Assembly (NCBI RefSeq): GCF_002022505.1
Contig: NZ_CP019781.1
Coordinates: 930,001 to 994,000 of the forward strand
DNA: 64,000 nt
Direction: 5' to 3'
DNA from: Bartonella sp. WD16.2
Lineage (GTDB): Bacteria > Pseudomonadota > Alphaproteobacteria > Rhizobiales > Rhizobiaceae
Position numbers and translations under genes: made by a program. Of the stretch, positions 21,605 to 30,807 are shown piece by piece. The notes beneath the pieces were generated by a model. That model was not told the DNA's origin. It saw only the letters and a list, made by a program, of their open reading frames with translations, and did no database searches. Each line of letters starts with the position of its first letter. The first letter of the stretch is position 1.

Positions 21605-24328
21605 TTAAACCAAGCGCTCTAAAGCAAGCGATGTTTTATTCCTTGCAGCACGTAATTCTATGATTTTTTTACGTTCAATTTCAACAACTTCTAGTTTTGC
21701 ATTCTCTATAAACTTTGGATTATTTAACCTAACTGATATTTTTTCAATATCTTGTTCAATTTTATTGATATCTTTCATCAAACGGGCACGTTCAGCATTT
21801 AAATCAATCAACTGCTCCAGCAATAAACAAAAAGTCACCTCTCCCAAAACAATTTGCGCAGATCCAGATGGAATTTTATCAGAGAAACAAATCGTTTCAA
21901 CACGTGCTAATCTTTTAAGAACAGTATCATAACGCTGCACGCGTTCTTGTATTGTCCCCTCCCCTTCTATAATAACAAGAGGTGTTTGTGCAGCTGCTGG
22001 AACATTCATTTCAGAGCGCACAGAACGAATTTCACCAATAACGTCAATAAGCCAATTAACATCGATTGCAGCTTCTTCATCTATAAATGTTATCTGAGGC
22101 CATTGCGTCAATGCCAACATATTTTCACGCTTTATGCCCGACATTGCTGTGAGAGACCACAACTTTTCCGTCATATGAGGCATAAAAGGGTGCAGTAGTT
22201 TATAAACTTCGTCAAGAACCCAAGCAGTACATGTTTGCGCTTCTTTTTTGGAATCTTCGTCTGAACCCTGAAATACAGGTTTAAGAAATTCAAGATACCA
22301 ATCACATAATGTATTCCAAGCAAATCGATAAAGTGCGCTAGCAGCCTCATTAAATTTATAGTTCTCAATACCAGCAGTCACTGCTAAAACAGTTTTGGAT
22401 AATTCTGTTACAATCCAACGATTAAAAGTAAGTTTTGCTTCTTCCGGCTTAAAAGACAAACCATGCCTAACCCCATTCATTTCTGCAAATCGAGTGGCAT
22501 TCCATAATTTTGTAGCAAAATTGCGATAACCTGCAACACGCGAAGGATCAAGTTTCACATCACGACCCTGTGTCGCCATAATAGCTAAAGTAAAACGTAA
22601 AGCATCCGCACTATATTGATCAACGAGTTCCAACGGATCAATAACATTTCCTTTAGATTTCGACATCTTTGCACCTGTCTGGTCCCGTACGAGAGCATGT
22701 ACATAAACAGCTGAAAAAGGTACCTCACCCATAAAGTGAATACCCATCATCATCATACGAGCAACCCAGAAAAAAATAATATCAAACCCAGTGACCGATA
22801 GAGATGTTGGATAAAATGTTCTTAATTCTGTCGTCTTCTGTGGCCAACCCAGCGTCGAAAAAGGCCACAAAGCTGATGAAAACCAGGTGTCTAAGACATC
22901 CTGATCACGCGTTAACTGAACCTCTCTACCATAATGAGATAAAGCTGAAACTAAAGCTTCTTCTTCACTTTTTTCAACAAAAATTACACCATCAGGGCCA
23001 TACCAAGCTGGAATCTGATGTCCCCACCATAATTGGCGAGAAATACACCAAGGTTGAATATTCTCCATCCAATTGAAATAGGTTTTTTCCCAACTAGCTG
23101 GAACAAATTGTGTTTTTCCTTGACGAACAGCTTCTACTGCTGGTTTTGCTAATTCTGCAGCATTGACGTACCATTGATCGGTTAAGAATGGCTCAATAGG
23201 CACTCCACTTCTATCACCATGAGGAACGGTGTGCAGATGATCATCAACACTCACAAAATAACCCCGCTCTTTCATTAAAGATACAATCCGATTTCGTGCA
23301 ACAAAACGATCACATTGATCTAAATCTTCCACCAATGCTTTCAATTCATCTGATAAAATCAAACCACCAAAAAACGCCTTATTATCACGTAAAAAAATTT
23401 CAGCCTTTTGCGTTAAAATATTGATTAAGCGTAAACCATTTCTTTGCCCTACTTCAAAATCATTAAAGTCATGTGCTGGTGTAATTTTTACAGCACCACT
23501 TCCCTCTTCAGGGTCAGCATAAGAATCACCAACAATCAATAACTTGCGACCCACAAGTGGTAAAATAGCATTTTGACCTATAAGATTTTTATAACGATCA
23601 TCTTCAGGATTAACCGCAATGCCCGTGTCACCAAGCATTGTTTCAGGCCGCGTTGTCGCAATTGTTATAAAAGTTGTTGAATCATTTGGATCAAAGACTT
23701 TACCTTCAAGCGGATATCTAAAATGCCACAAATGACCTTTTATTTCTTTCGAATCCACTTCAAGATCTGAAATAGCCGTTAATAATTCAGGATCCCAATT
23801 AACTAAACGCTTGTCTTTATAAATCAACCCTTGCTTATAAAGTGCAACAAACACTTCACAAACAGCTTGAGATAACCCCTCATCCATTGTAAATCGTTCA
23901 CGCGACCAATCACATGAAACACCAAGACGCCGTAGCTGATTAACAATAACACCACCTGTCTCACGACGCCATTTCCAAACACGTTCAATAAATTTTTCCC
24001 TACCCATTTCTTGACGTGTTGGTTCTTGATGTTCTGCCAATTGGCGTTCAACGATCATTTGCGTCGCAATCCCTGCATGATCCAAACCAGGTTGCCATAA
24101 TACGTTTCTACCCTTCATTCGCTGAAAACGTACCATAATGTCTTGGATTGTTGTATTTAAAGCGTGCCCCATATGAAGTGAGCCCGTTACATTCGGTGGG
24201 GGAAGCATAACGCAAAAAGGCTCTGCATCTGGTTTTGAACCAACTCCCGCCTTAAAAACACCATGAATCTCCCACTCTTTTGCGATCTGTGGTTCTATGG
24301 AAGCGGCATCATAGTTTTTTTCTATCAT
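21605..24328 (-). CDS. valS: Valyl-tRNA synthetase
   Basis: A class I synthetase that charges tRNA-Val and edits threonine. The 907-residue product has the HIGH-type motif PPPNVTGSLHMGHAL, the editing domain with TTRPETMLGDT, the KMSKS loop in AKMSKSKGNVIDP, the anticodon-binding domain and a C-terminal coiled coil (LNAERARLMKDINKIEQDIEKI). Length is typical for alphaproteobacteria. It lies downstream of a popZ-like gene on the same strand. Confidence 0.97.
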   Translation of the reverse strand: MIEKNYDAASIEPQIAKEWEIHGVFKAGVGSKPDAEPFCVMLPPPNVTGSLHMGHALNTTIQDIMVRFQRMKGRNVLWQPGLDHAGIATQMIVERQLAEHQEPTRQEMGREKFIERVWKWRRETGGVIVNQLRRLGVSCDWSRERFTMDEGLSQAVCEVFVALYKQGLIYKDKRLVNWDPELLTAISDLEVDSKEIKGHLWHFRYPLEGKVFDPNDSTTFITIATTRPETMLGDTGIAVNPEDDRYKNLIGQNAILPLVGRKLLIVGDSYADPEEGSGAVKITPAHDFNDFEVGQRNGLRLINILTQKAEIFLRDNKAFFGGLILSDELKALVEDLDQCDRFVARNRIVSLMKERGYFVSVDDHLHTVPHGDRSGVPIEPFLTDQWYVNAAELAKPAVEAVRQGKTQFVPASWEKTYFNWMENIQPWCISRQLWWGHQIPAWYGPDGVIFVEKSEEEALVSALSHYGREVQLTRDQDVLDTWFSSALWPFSTLGWPQKTTELRTFYPTSLSVTGFDIIFFWVARMMMMGIHFMGEVPFSAVYVHALVRDQTGAKMSKSKGNVIDPLELVDQYSADALRFTLAIMATQGRDVKLDPSRVAGYRNFATKLWNATRFAEMNGVRHGLSFKPEEAKLTFNRWIVTELSKTVLAVTAGIENYKFNEAASALYRFAWNTLCDWYLEFLKPVFQGSDEDSKKEAQTCTAWVLDEVYKLLHPFMPHMTEKLWSLTAMSGIKRENMLALTQWPQITFIDEEAAIDVNWLIDVIGEIRSVRSEMNVPAAAQTPLVIIEGEGTIQERVQRYDTVLKRLARVETICFSDKIPSGSAQIVLGEVTFCLLLEQLIDLNAERARLMKDINKIEQDIEKISVRLNNPKFIENAKLEVVEIERKKIIELRAARNKTSLALERLV

Positions 24329-24494
24329 TCTTCACCCACTTACTCATAATACCACTAGAAAACGTAACCTATAACCTAATATCCAGCAAATATTATTTGT
24401 AAACGCCACCCATTTAAAATGACCTCACAAAATTACAAACAAATTTTTACAATAAAAGGAAAATACTAAATGGCTAAAAGTAACAAACAAATAT

Positions 24495-25058
24495 TTAAGG
24501 TAAATTTTTAATTGTCTTAGCGATCTCTTTACGCAAAATCTTTTCAATAAAAACAGGCAATTGACACTGTAACCACTCTGCTATAGCTGGACGCAAAATG
24601 TCCTCTGCAATTCTTTCTGCAGAAGAAACAAAATATGGAGATAGCTCTACACAATCAAAAACTGTATTTTCTTGCTGCGATACAAATGACTGAGTATCAT
24701 ATCCTTCTGTTTCATAAATAGGATCCTCTCCTTCGGAAGAAAATTCTGTCGCTTGTATACCCATAACTGTATTATCCTCTACATTTGTGTTATCTTGTAC
24801 TTGTGTCAGAGAAAAATCCTGGTTCTCAGAAGAAAAACCAATACGATCAGCCAAAGCCTTCATTGCATCATCAACTGATAAAGTTGTTTCACAAGCATTT
24901 TCTGAAGATACCTCTGAGTGCTCTTCAAAAGAAGTATCAGAAGCAGCTTCATTTGCAAAATGATCAGCCTGAACTGCATTCTCTTCAATGATTTCACGAA
25001 TAGATGTCAAAATCTCATCCATATTTGGCTCACGTAACGCATTTGAACTCTGTACCAT
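24495..25058 (-). CDS. popZ: PopZ/DUF2497-type polar organizing protein
   Basis: PopZ proteins form a polar matrix that anchors chromosome origins and signalling proteins in alphaproteobacteria. The 187-residue product has the short N-terminal helix MDEILTSIREIIEEN, a long acidic low-complexity middle rich in Glu, Ser and Asp, and the conserved C-terminal block SAERIAEDILRPAIAEWLQC followed by LPVFIEKILRKEIAK, which drives oligomerisation. This layout and the position just upstream of valS match Rhizobiales. Function is by family. Confidence 0.78.
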   Translation of the reverse strand: MVQSSNALREPNMDEILTSIREIIEENAVQADHFANEAASDTSFEEHSEVSSENACETTLSVDDAMKALADRIGFSSENQDFSLTQVQDNTNVEDNTVMGIQATEFSSEGEDPIYETEGYDTQSFVSQQENTVFDCVELSPYFVSSAERIAEDILRPAIAEWLQCQLPVFIEKILRKEIAKTIKNLP

Positions 25059-25179
25059 ATTCTTTTCCTTAGTTAATGACTTTTTCTATTTAAAAATGAA
25101 GTTATATGCAAACAATACATTTTTCAATACTATTAGCAATTTAATCTGTGTATCCTTTGAACGCTAATCACTAACAGTT

Positions 25180-26472
25180 TCAGCGAGTATATTTAACTGT
25201 CTTCAAACCTAAATAATTTGCAGTTAGTTTTCCAATAGAAGATTGAACACTATAGCTTGCAATTACAACATCCCGTTCTGCAATTGCCAGCGCAATTTGA
25301 GCATTAATCAACTGAGTTCGAGAATTTAAAATATCTAATGTAGTCGCTTGTCCCACTCGGTTTTCTTGAATACGACCTTTAAGAGCAATTTCAGCAGCAT
25401 GAACACTCTCCCGATAAGCTACAACAGATGCACGTGCACCCTCTAACTGAAACCAAGCAGCAGTTAATGCCCGTCTTACATCATTTTGAGCTACAGTAAG
25501 TTGGAGACGAGCTTGCTCAAACTGCTCTTTCGACTGACGAACCTGCGCAGATGTACGTCCACCTTCAAAAATTGGAACACTCAATGAAACTCCAATCGAT
25601 TGAGAAATCCCATCCTCACCAGGACCACTATAAATCTGATTATAAGACACTGTTGTAGAAAAATCTACTTTAGGAAGCAAAGCCCCCTTTTTTGCTTTCA
25701 CATTATAAGAACTGGCGTCAGTCAAATATTTTGCATAAAGAATCGCTGGATGCATGATATCGCCAATTTGATAACCAATATCAAGATTCTTCGGAAGCTC
25801 TGTTGCCACTGGTGGGCGTTCTAACTGTGTAGGATCTGAACCAATGATTTGACGATAAATGGCTTCCATTGCCTTTACATCAGCACAAGCGAGACTAAAT
25901 TCAGAAACAGCTACAGAACGGGCTGCCTGCGCTTGAGCAAAATCCACATGAGCTCCCTCCCCTACATTCAACCTTGCTTTATTCGAACGAACTTGTTCTT
26001 CAAGAGCAGCCAAGTTTTCTCGACGAAGATTAGCAATACGGCGCGCTTTATACACATTAGCGTATGCTGTTATAGCATCTAAAAACATATTTTGCTCAGC
26101 ATTGCGAAGATATTCACGTTGTGCTTGTGTTTTAACTTGAGCTGAAAAAAACGTATTTTGCGTAATAAAACCGTCAAATAATCTTTGACTTAACTTTATC
26201 CCTACAGATCCAGAAACATTATGAGCCCCAATTACAGGCTTATTCCGACTATAGGTTCCAACTCCTTCAATTTGCGGGAAAAAATTTGAGCGAGCAATAA
26301 CCATATCATCATCTGATATACGTACAGCAGCGCGTTCGCTATTTAACTTGGCATTATACATATAAGCCTCAGCCAAGGCATCCTTTAACGTACTAGCATG
26401 AGCTGATCCTGATATAAAAACATCCACTATTAGCAATAAACATGCTTGAAGTTTCTTATTTATTTTAAACAC
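25180..26472 (-). CDS. tolC: TolC-family outer-membrane efflux protein
   Basis: This is the outer-membrane channel of tripartite efflux pumps or type I secretion. A signal peptide (KKLQACLLLIVDVFISGSAHAS) is followed by two outer-membrane-efflux repeats, with LKDALAEAYMYNAKLNSERA at the start and long helical segments such as VGEGAHVDFAQAQAARSVAV. I prefer the GTG start at 26472 (430 residues), preceded by AGGA; a TTG at 26499 would add nine residues. It sits just downstream of pcm, as in Brucella and relatives. Partner pump genes are not in the window. Confidence 0.85.
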   Translation of the reverse strand: MFKINKKLQACLLLIVDVFISGSAHASTLKDALAEAYMYNAKLNSERAAVRISDDDMVIARSNFFPQIEGVGTYSRNKPVIGAHNVSGSVGIKLSQRLFDGFITQNTFFSAQVKTQAQREYLRNAEQNMFLDAITAYANVYKARRIANLRRENLAALEEQVRSNKARLNVGEGAHVDFAQAQAARSVAVSEFSLACADVKAMEAIYRQIIGSDPTQLERPPVATELPKNLDIGYQIGDIMHPAILYAKYLTDASSYNVKAKKGALLPKVDFSTTVSYNQIYSGPGEDGISQSIGVSLSVPIFEGGRTSAQVRQSKEQFEQARLQLTVAQNDVRRALTAAWFQLEGARASVVAYRESVHAAEIALKGRIQENRVGQATTLDILNSRTQLINAQIALAIAERDVVIASYSVQSSIGKLTANYLGLKTVKYTR

Positions 26473-26529
26473 ACTATAAATCCTAAACTTACCACACAAC
26501 TCTTTGCTTATTCATGGATGAAATAAATA

Positions 26530-27204
26530 TTAAAACACAAAATCGAATGTCTTTAAAAAACCAGGCAGAGGTTTGACAGCAAGGTTAAAACTACGACGAA
26601 CTGAAATAACCTTATCTTCTTTTATATAAATTTGTGCAACACCCGCGCCACCATGTCCTTCCACCACAACAAGACGCCCACCTTCTTTCATTTGATCAAA
26701 GATACCATCAGGAATAAAATCAACAGCACCTTCGATAAAAATCACATCATAAGGCCCCTTATCAGCGTAACCCTGCTCTAATGGTCCACAAACAACCACC
26801 ACATTATCACACTGATGATATTTTAAAAGCTTATCTGCTTGTTCTACAAGCGTTTTATTACTTTCCAACGCAACCACAGATGCAGCAATCTTTGAAAATA
26901 ATGCTGCACAATAGCCACTATTTGCACCAATATTCAGCACACTATCTGATGGTTTTATAGCCGCAAGTTGTAGTAATTTTGCTAAAGACGCAGGCTTCAT
27001 CAAATAGCATGCACGTAAATTATCTTGCACTGGAAAAACAACGATATCTCCATCAAGATAACTTAAATCTTTAACATCTTCTGACACGAAATCTTCACGT
27101 GGCACTGTTAAAAATGCCTCAAGAATCGATAAATCCGTTACATCGACTGTACGAATTTGATTGTCAACCATTTTGCGGCGAAGTTCTGCAAAATCTGCAA
27201 CCAT
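26530..27204 (-). CDS. pcm: Protein-L-isoaspartate O-methyltransferase family protein
   Basis: The family uses S-adenosylmethionine to repair isoaspartyl residues. The 224-residue product has MVDNQIRTVDVTD at the N-terminus, the family PASLAKLLQLAAI segment, the AdoMet loop VLNIGANSGYCAAL, and the later motifs VVVCGPLEQGYADKGPYDVI and EGGRLVVVEG. The usual P/T-substrate segment is diverged (DNLRACYLMKPASL), as in alphaproteobacterial members, so isoaspartate repair is not certain. It precedes the tolC-like gene on the same strand. Confidence 0.82.
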   Translation of the reverse strand: MVADFAELRRKMVDNQIRTVDVTDLSILEAFLTVPREDFVSEDVKDLSYLDGDIVVFPVQDNLRACYLMKPASLAKLLQLAAIKPSDSVLNIGANSGYCAALFSKIAASVVALESNKTLVEQADKLLKYHQCDNVVVVCGPLEQGYADKGPYDVIFIEGAVDFIPDGIFDQMKEGGRLVVVEGHGGAGVAQIYIKEDKVISVRRSFNLAVKPLPGFLKTFDFVF

Positions 27205-27410
27205 AACTAGTTTCTTCTCCTAATGCATAACAAAAACCACAATCAAATGGCAATAATTAAGAGCGTAATATTTTCCATTGTGAGTGTGACAAAAAAGCAC
27301 GTTACAGTCAATAACAAGATTCCAATTGTGCTAGTTTTCCATATATTAAAATAACTTTTTCAAAAAATTAAAAGTATTATGCAATAAAAAATTATTTTAA
27401 TTGAATTAAG

Positions 27411-27484
27411 TGGAGGCCTCGCCCGGAATCGAACCGGGATACAAGGATTTGCAGTCCTCTGCGTAACCATTCCGCCACGAGGCC
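27411..27484 (-). tRNA. tRNA-Cys (GCA)
   Basis: The minus strand folds as a cloverleaf: acceptor GGCCTCG/CGAGGCC, anticodon loop CTGCAAA with anticodon GCA, T arm with GTTCGATTC, and an encoded CCA. 74 nt including CCA. Confidence 0.95.
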
Positions 27485-27671
27485 TCGTCAATAAATATCA
27501 AAATTGTCAATAAGGGAAGGTAATGCGTCCGTCAAGATACAGTAATCTTTCTTGGATCTTTTTTATTCTTTTTACGCAATTTCTGAATTTTTTTTTAAAA
27601 AAAGCAATTTTACCCTTTGCAAATGAATATTGCTTTGCTATAGCCCTTGCACTAAAATAAATTAGTGTTAT

Positions 27672-27746
27672 TCCTCGGTAGCTCAGTGGTAGAGCAACCG
27701 GCTGTTAACCGGTTGGTCGCTGGTTCGAATCCGGCCCGGGGAGCCA
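27672..27746 (+). tRNA. tRNA-Asn (GTT)
   Basis: Cloverleaf with acceptor TCCTCGG/CCGGGGA (one G-T pair), D arm GCTCAGTGGTAGAGC, anticodon loop CTGTTAA with anticodon GTT, T loop GTTCGAATC and encoded CCA. 75 nt. A 66-bp repeat shared with the tRNA-Lys site begins 25 nt downstream. Confidence 0.95.
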
Positions 27747-27771
27747 TTTATTTTTTATCCCTATAATTTGT

Positions 27772-27837
27772 TGATTTTATTGATATTTATTTAAGGTTAG
27801 AGATAAAATAATAAGGTTAGAAAATAAGATTTTCTAA
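27772..27837 (+). repeat. tRNA-linked repeat, copy A
   Basis: A 66-bp sequence matching 47310-47375 at 57 of 66 positions. Inside it TAAGGTTAGA occurs twice, 20 bp apart (27792-27801 and 27812-27821). It starts 25 nt after tRNA-Asn and ends at the stop codon of the AAA ATPase gene. It may be an integration scar, a protein-binding array or a conserved tRNA trailer. Confidence 0.7.
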
Positions 27838-29240
27838 TATAGCTTGTCACAAACAAATCTGATTAAATTAGCAATTTTTTGGGCAGAATCAGCAACAGGG
27901 CCAACTTCTTTAATAACACTGCAGCATCGTAAAAATCTTTCCTTCCAGTTGTTACCAAGATGCTTAACGCCACTCATCATAAGTTTCTGTAAAAAAGGCT
28001 CAACTGATCTCGATACTTCGTCACTTTCGTTATCTAGTTGAGAAATTTTGCTACATAGAATTTTAGGATGATCGCAATCAGATGCTTCATTACGAACAAT
28101 AAATAAATTATCTATTTGAGTCTCCTCAATCAAATAAGGAGAATGAGTAGAATAAATCACACTATTATTATCAGACCCTGATAATTTCTGCAAAGATTGT
28201 AATATTTTTTCCTGGGGATGGATATGTAGATTACTTGCAGGTTCATCCAATAAGAAAATCGTTCCATTTTTGCTCCTATTGGTACGAATATCTGTGAACA
28301 CTTTAAAACAAAAAAACCAACGGCACCCTTTGCTTCTTTCATGTAAAGAAAAAGTGCGACCTTTAGCTTTGACCTCTAAACAAAAATCTAGAAAATTAGG
28401 ATTTGATCCTGTTACTTCTTCTATGCTAAAGCTATCAAATACAGTTTTTCCTCCTGTAATGTCTTCCCAATCTCTGGTAACAACAGTATTAAGATAATCA
28501 TTCATAGAAGATAGACGTTGCTTGACTGCGTCTTTATCATCACAATCAATGACATCACATTGAAAATTAATGTTGGATTCAGTTTTTCCCCCAGTTTGCT
28601 GTTTATGAGCACCAATCAGTAAATCGTTAAAAATATCATGCCATAAAAGGTTTTTTTTATCGTTCAACAAACTATCTTGTTTTAATTGTTCATTTGAATC
28701 TTGAGCTGCATTTTTTAAAAATCTAATTTTATTAGGCACATCAAACATAAAATCATCATAATAGACGATTTCAGGAATATGGTCCTTTATATAGGTTAAA
28801 AGCGTTGTTACTGTTTTATCTCCATAATCCTCATTGTTGATCATTACACGCTTTTCTGTGCAACAGCTCTTAGCAAATGAATATACAAAAGATAAATTTA
28901 GTTGGTTATTTTCAGAGAAATCATCTTTGATTTTTTTCAGTGTGTTAAGCTTAGCTAATTTTTCAATCTCCGCTTCATCTACTGAAATTGTGGCAGATAA
29001 GATAATACCTTTATTAAAATAACCTATTTTAGGACGTATAGAAGCAAGCTCTTCATCTGTTAATTGTTTCCCTAAGCATAACTGTGACAAGAGGTAAATA
29101 CCCTGTAAAGTTGTCGTTTTCCCTGATTCATTATTCCCCACCAGAATAAAAGGAAAACGTCTATCTCCCCCTGAGAGATCTATTTCCACAGATTCTCCTA
29201 TCCCTTTGAAATTTTCTAATTTAAATGAAGTAAATATCAT
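27834..29240 (-). CDS. OLD-like AAA ATPase without nuclease domain
   Basis: This is an ABC/SMC-type ATPase of the AAA_15/AAA_21 group. The 468-residue product has Walker A GNNESGKTTT at about 35-44, a divergent middle region, the signature-like SLHERSKGCRWFF, Walker B GTIFLLDEPASNLH and the switch STHSPYLI. The TOPRIM nuclease domain of true OLD proteins is not seen; the product ends about 100 residues after the switch. Such ATPases are common in phage-defence or mobile modules, usually with a partner. A 56-residue ORF lies 198 nt upstream on the same strand. The gene sits beside a tRNA and the repeat. Role in defence is only inference. Confidence 0.75.
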   Translation of the reverse strand: MIFTSFKLENFKGIGESVEIDLSGGDRRFPFILVGNNESGKTTTLQGIYLLSQLCLGKQLTDEELASIRPKIGYFNKGIILSATISVDEAEIEKLAKLNTLKKIKDDFSENNQLNLSFVYSFAKSCCTEKRVMINNEDYGDKTVTTLLTYIKDHIPEIVYYDDFMFDVPNKIRFLKNAAQDSNEQLKQDSLLNDKKNLLWHDIFNDLLIGAHKQQTGGKTESNINFQCDVIDCDDKDAVKQRLSSMNDYLNTVVTRDWEDITGGKTVFDSFSIEEVTGSNPNFLDFCLEVKAKGRTFSLHERSKGCRWFFCFKVFTDIRTNRSKNGTIFLLDEPASNLHIHPQEKILQSLQKLSGSDNNSVIYSTHSPYLIEETQIDNLFIVRNEASDCDHPKILCSKISQLDNESDEVSRSVEPFLQKLMMSGVKHLGNNWKERFLRCCSVIKEVGPVADSAQKIANLIRFVCDKLY

Positions 29241-29438
29241 GATACCCCTCAGTGGACCTTAAAAAGCAATATTTTATGGTGCTATTATAGAATAAGGATA
29301 TCTTATTATTATATTTCAAAGTAATTCAAGCAACAAACACTTAATTTCTTTAAAAACCACTGTTTTAAATGTGAAAAATATTATACATCGCATCTATGAA
29401 AGCAAAATAAAGATCAGTAAAAAGATTATAAATACTAT

Positions 29439-29609
29439 TCACTTCAAAAATGAGATATCACTTTCACATTCTCGTAGATTTTCACATCTTTGGTAGGTAC
29501 TGATTATTTCTTGCAGCGCTTCTTTTTCTTCTTCTATAAGCTTTATGTATTTTCCAATTTTTCTTCTGAATTGGTTTTCATTCACACAAACGTTCTTCAT
29601 ATTCATCAT
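29439..29609 (-). CDS. Hypothetical small coiled-coil protein (56 residues)
   Basis: The ORF starts ATGATGAATATG and encodes a charged, helical product with a Glu/Lys-rich centre (IKLIEEEKEALQEIIST) and three cysteines. It lies upstream of the ATPase gene and on the same strand. The ribosome-binding site is weak. It may be a partner of the ATPase, the tail of a lost gene, or a chance frame. Confidence 0.35.
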   Translation of the reverse strand: MMNMKNVCVNENQFRRKIGKYIKLIEEEKEALQEIISTYQRCENLRECESDISFLK

Positions 29610-29988
29610 ATTTTAGATACTTCTTGTTAAACTTGAATTAATGTTACCCAAATTCACATTTAACGTATAATCGTGCTTTTGAATGAAATATCAAAGTAAA
29701 TGTCTATTTCTCTTGCACGGATTAGAAAAATATTTTGAGAAGAAAAAGTCTTAATTTTAAGATATATTATAATAGAGTTTCCTCATCATAATTAATATAA
29801 TAGGCAAATTTTAAGCAAACAAAAAATACAAAATGTTTGATGTTTGCTTCATTTTTGAAGCATGAGAAGAAGTTATTGCTTTTTTTGGGGGACTTCATTT
29901 TTGCCTATACTTGTATCATTTTTACTACAGATTTTTTACAAAAAATATGTATCATTATGTGGTTTAGTGTCTAACTTTGGAGCAATAT

Positions 29989-30807
29989 ATGAATACTAAA
30001 TATTTAATTACTGCATCTATTTTTATTTTAGTTGTGCCCTCTGCAGTACAAGCAGAAATTGGTACAATTTCTCAAGAATCAATGTCCGTTCTACCAAGTG
30101 TCGTTGCTCCTTCTTTTTCTTGGACAGGTTTTTATTTCGGTGGTCAAATTGGTGGTTTTTCGAGTAAAACTGCTCTAAATTTAAATTTTAAAGGTATTGA
30201 TTCTACAAAATTATCACCGATTGAGAAAGATTTATTACCCAAGCTTTCGGGTTTTATAGGTGGTCTTTATGCAGGAGCTAATTTTGAGCTTAATAACAAT
30301 CTTGTTCTAGGTGTTGATACCGATGTAATTTGGTCTGATAAAAAAGATACAAAGGTTATCAAACGTAGCGGATATAAAATAGATGTAGGGGAGCGTGGAT
30401 TACAGAGACAAGATTCTGTACAAGAAGCAGTATCAAGCAATGAATTATTAGAAAAATTTATTATAAGTTATACTGTAAAACAAAAGTGGGCCGGGGCCAC
30501 ACGAATGCGTATAGGTTTTGCTGTTGATCGTATTATGCCTTATATTGCTGGAGGTGTTGCTTATACCCAGATTCAAGATATCTTTTCTGTCTCAGGCGAG
30601 GTAAAAAAAGGTAAAATAATAGATGAAACAAAAGCAATGGTTGGTTACACTGTTGGTGGCGGTATTGATTTTGCAATGATCGATGATCTCATTTTACGTG
30701 CAGAATACCGTTTCTCAAACTTTGGTAAAAAGAAATTTATTAAAGATAAATTTGAAATTGATTATAAAACTAATGATTTTCGTGTTGGTGTATCTTATAA
30801 ATTCTGA
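29989..30807 (+). CDS. Outer-membrane beta-barrel protein of the Hbp/Omp25 type
   Basis: The 272-residue product from the ATG at 29989, with GGAG six bases upstream, has a signal peptide ending near VQAE. It then has a small barrel: WTGFYFGGQIGG, GGLYAGANFELNNNLVLGVD, AGATRMRIGFAVDRIMPYIAGG, and a last strand DFRVGVSYKF ending in Phe. This matches the Omp25/31 family that in Bartonella includes the hemin-binding proteins (Hbp). Hemin binding itself is not visible in the sequence. An upstream TTG would add four residues. About 1.4 kb of gene-free DNA follows. Confidence 0.82.
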   Translation: MNTKYLITASIFILVVPSAVQAEIGTISQESMSVLPSVVAPSFSWTGFYFGGQIGGFSSKTALNLNFKGIDSTKLSPIEKDLLPKLSGFIGGLYAGANFELNNNLVLGVDTDVIWSDKKDTKVIKRSGYKIDVGERGLQRQDSVQEAVSSNELLEKFIISYTVKQKWAGATRMRIGFAVDRIMPYIAGGVAYTQIQDIFSVSGEVKKGKIIDETKAMVGYTVGGGIDFAMIDDLILRAEYRFSNFGKKKFIKDKFEIDYKTNDFRVGVSYKF

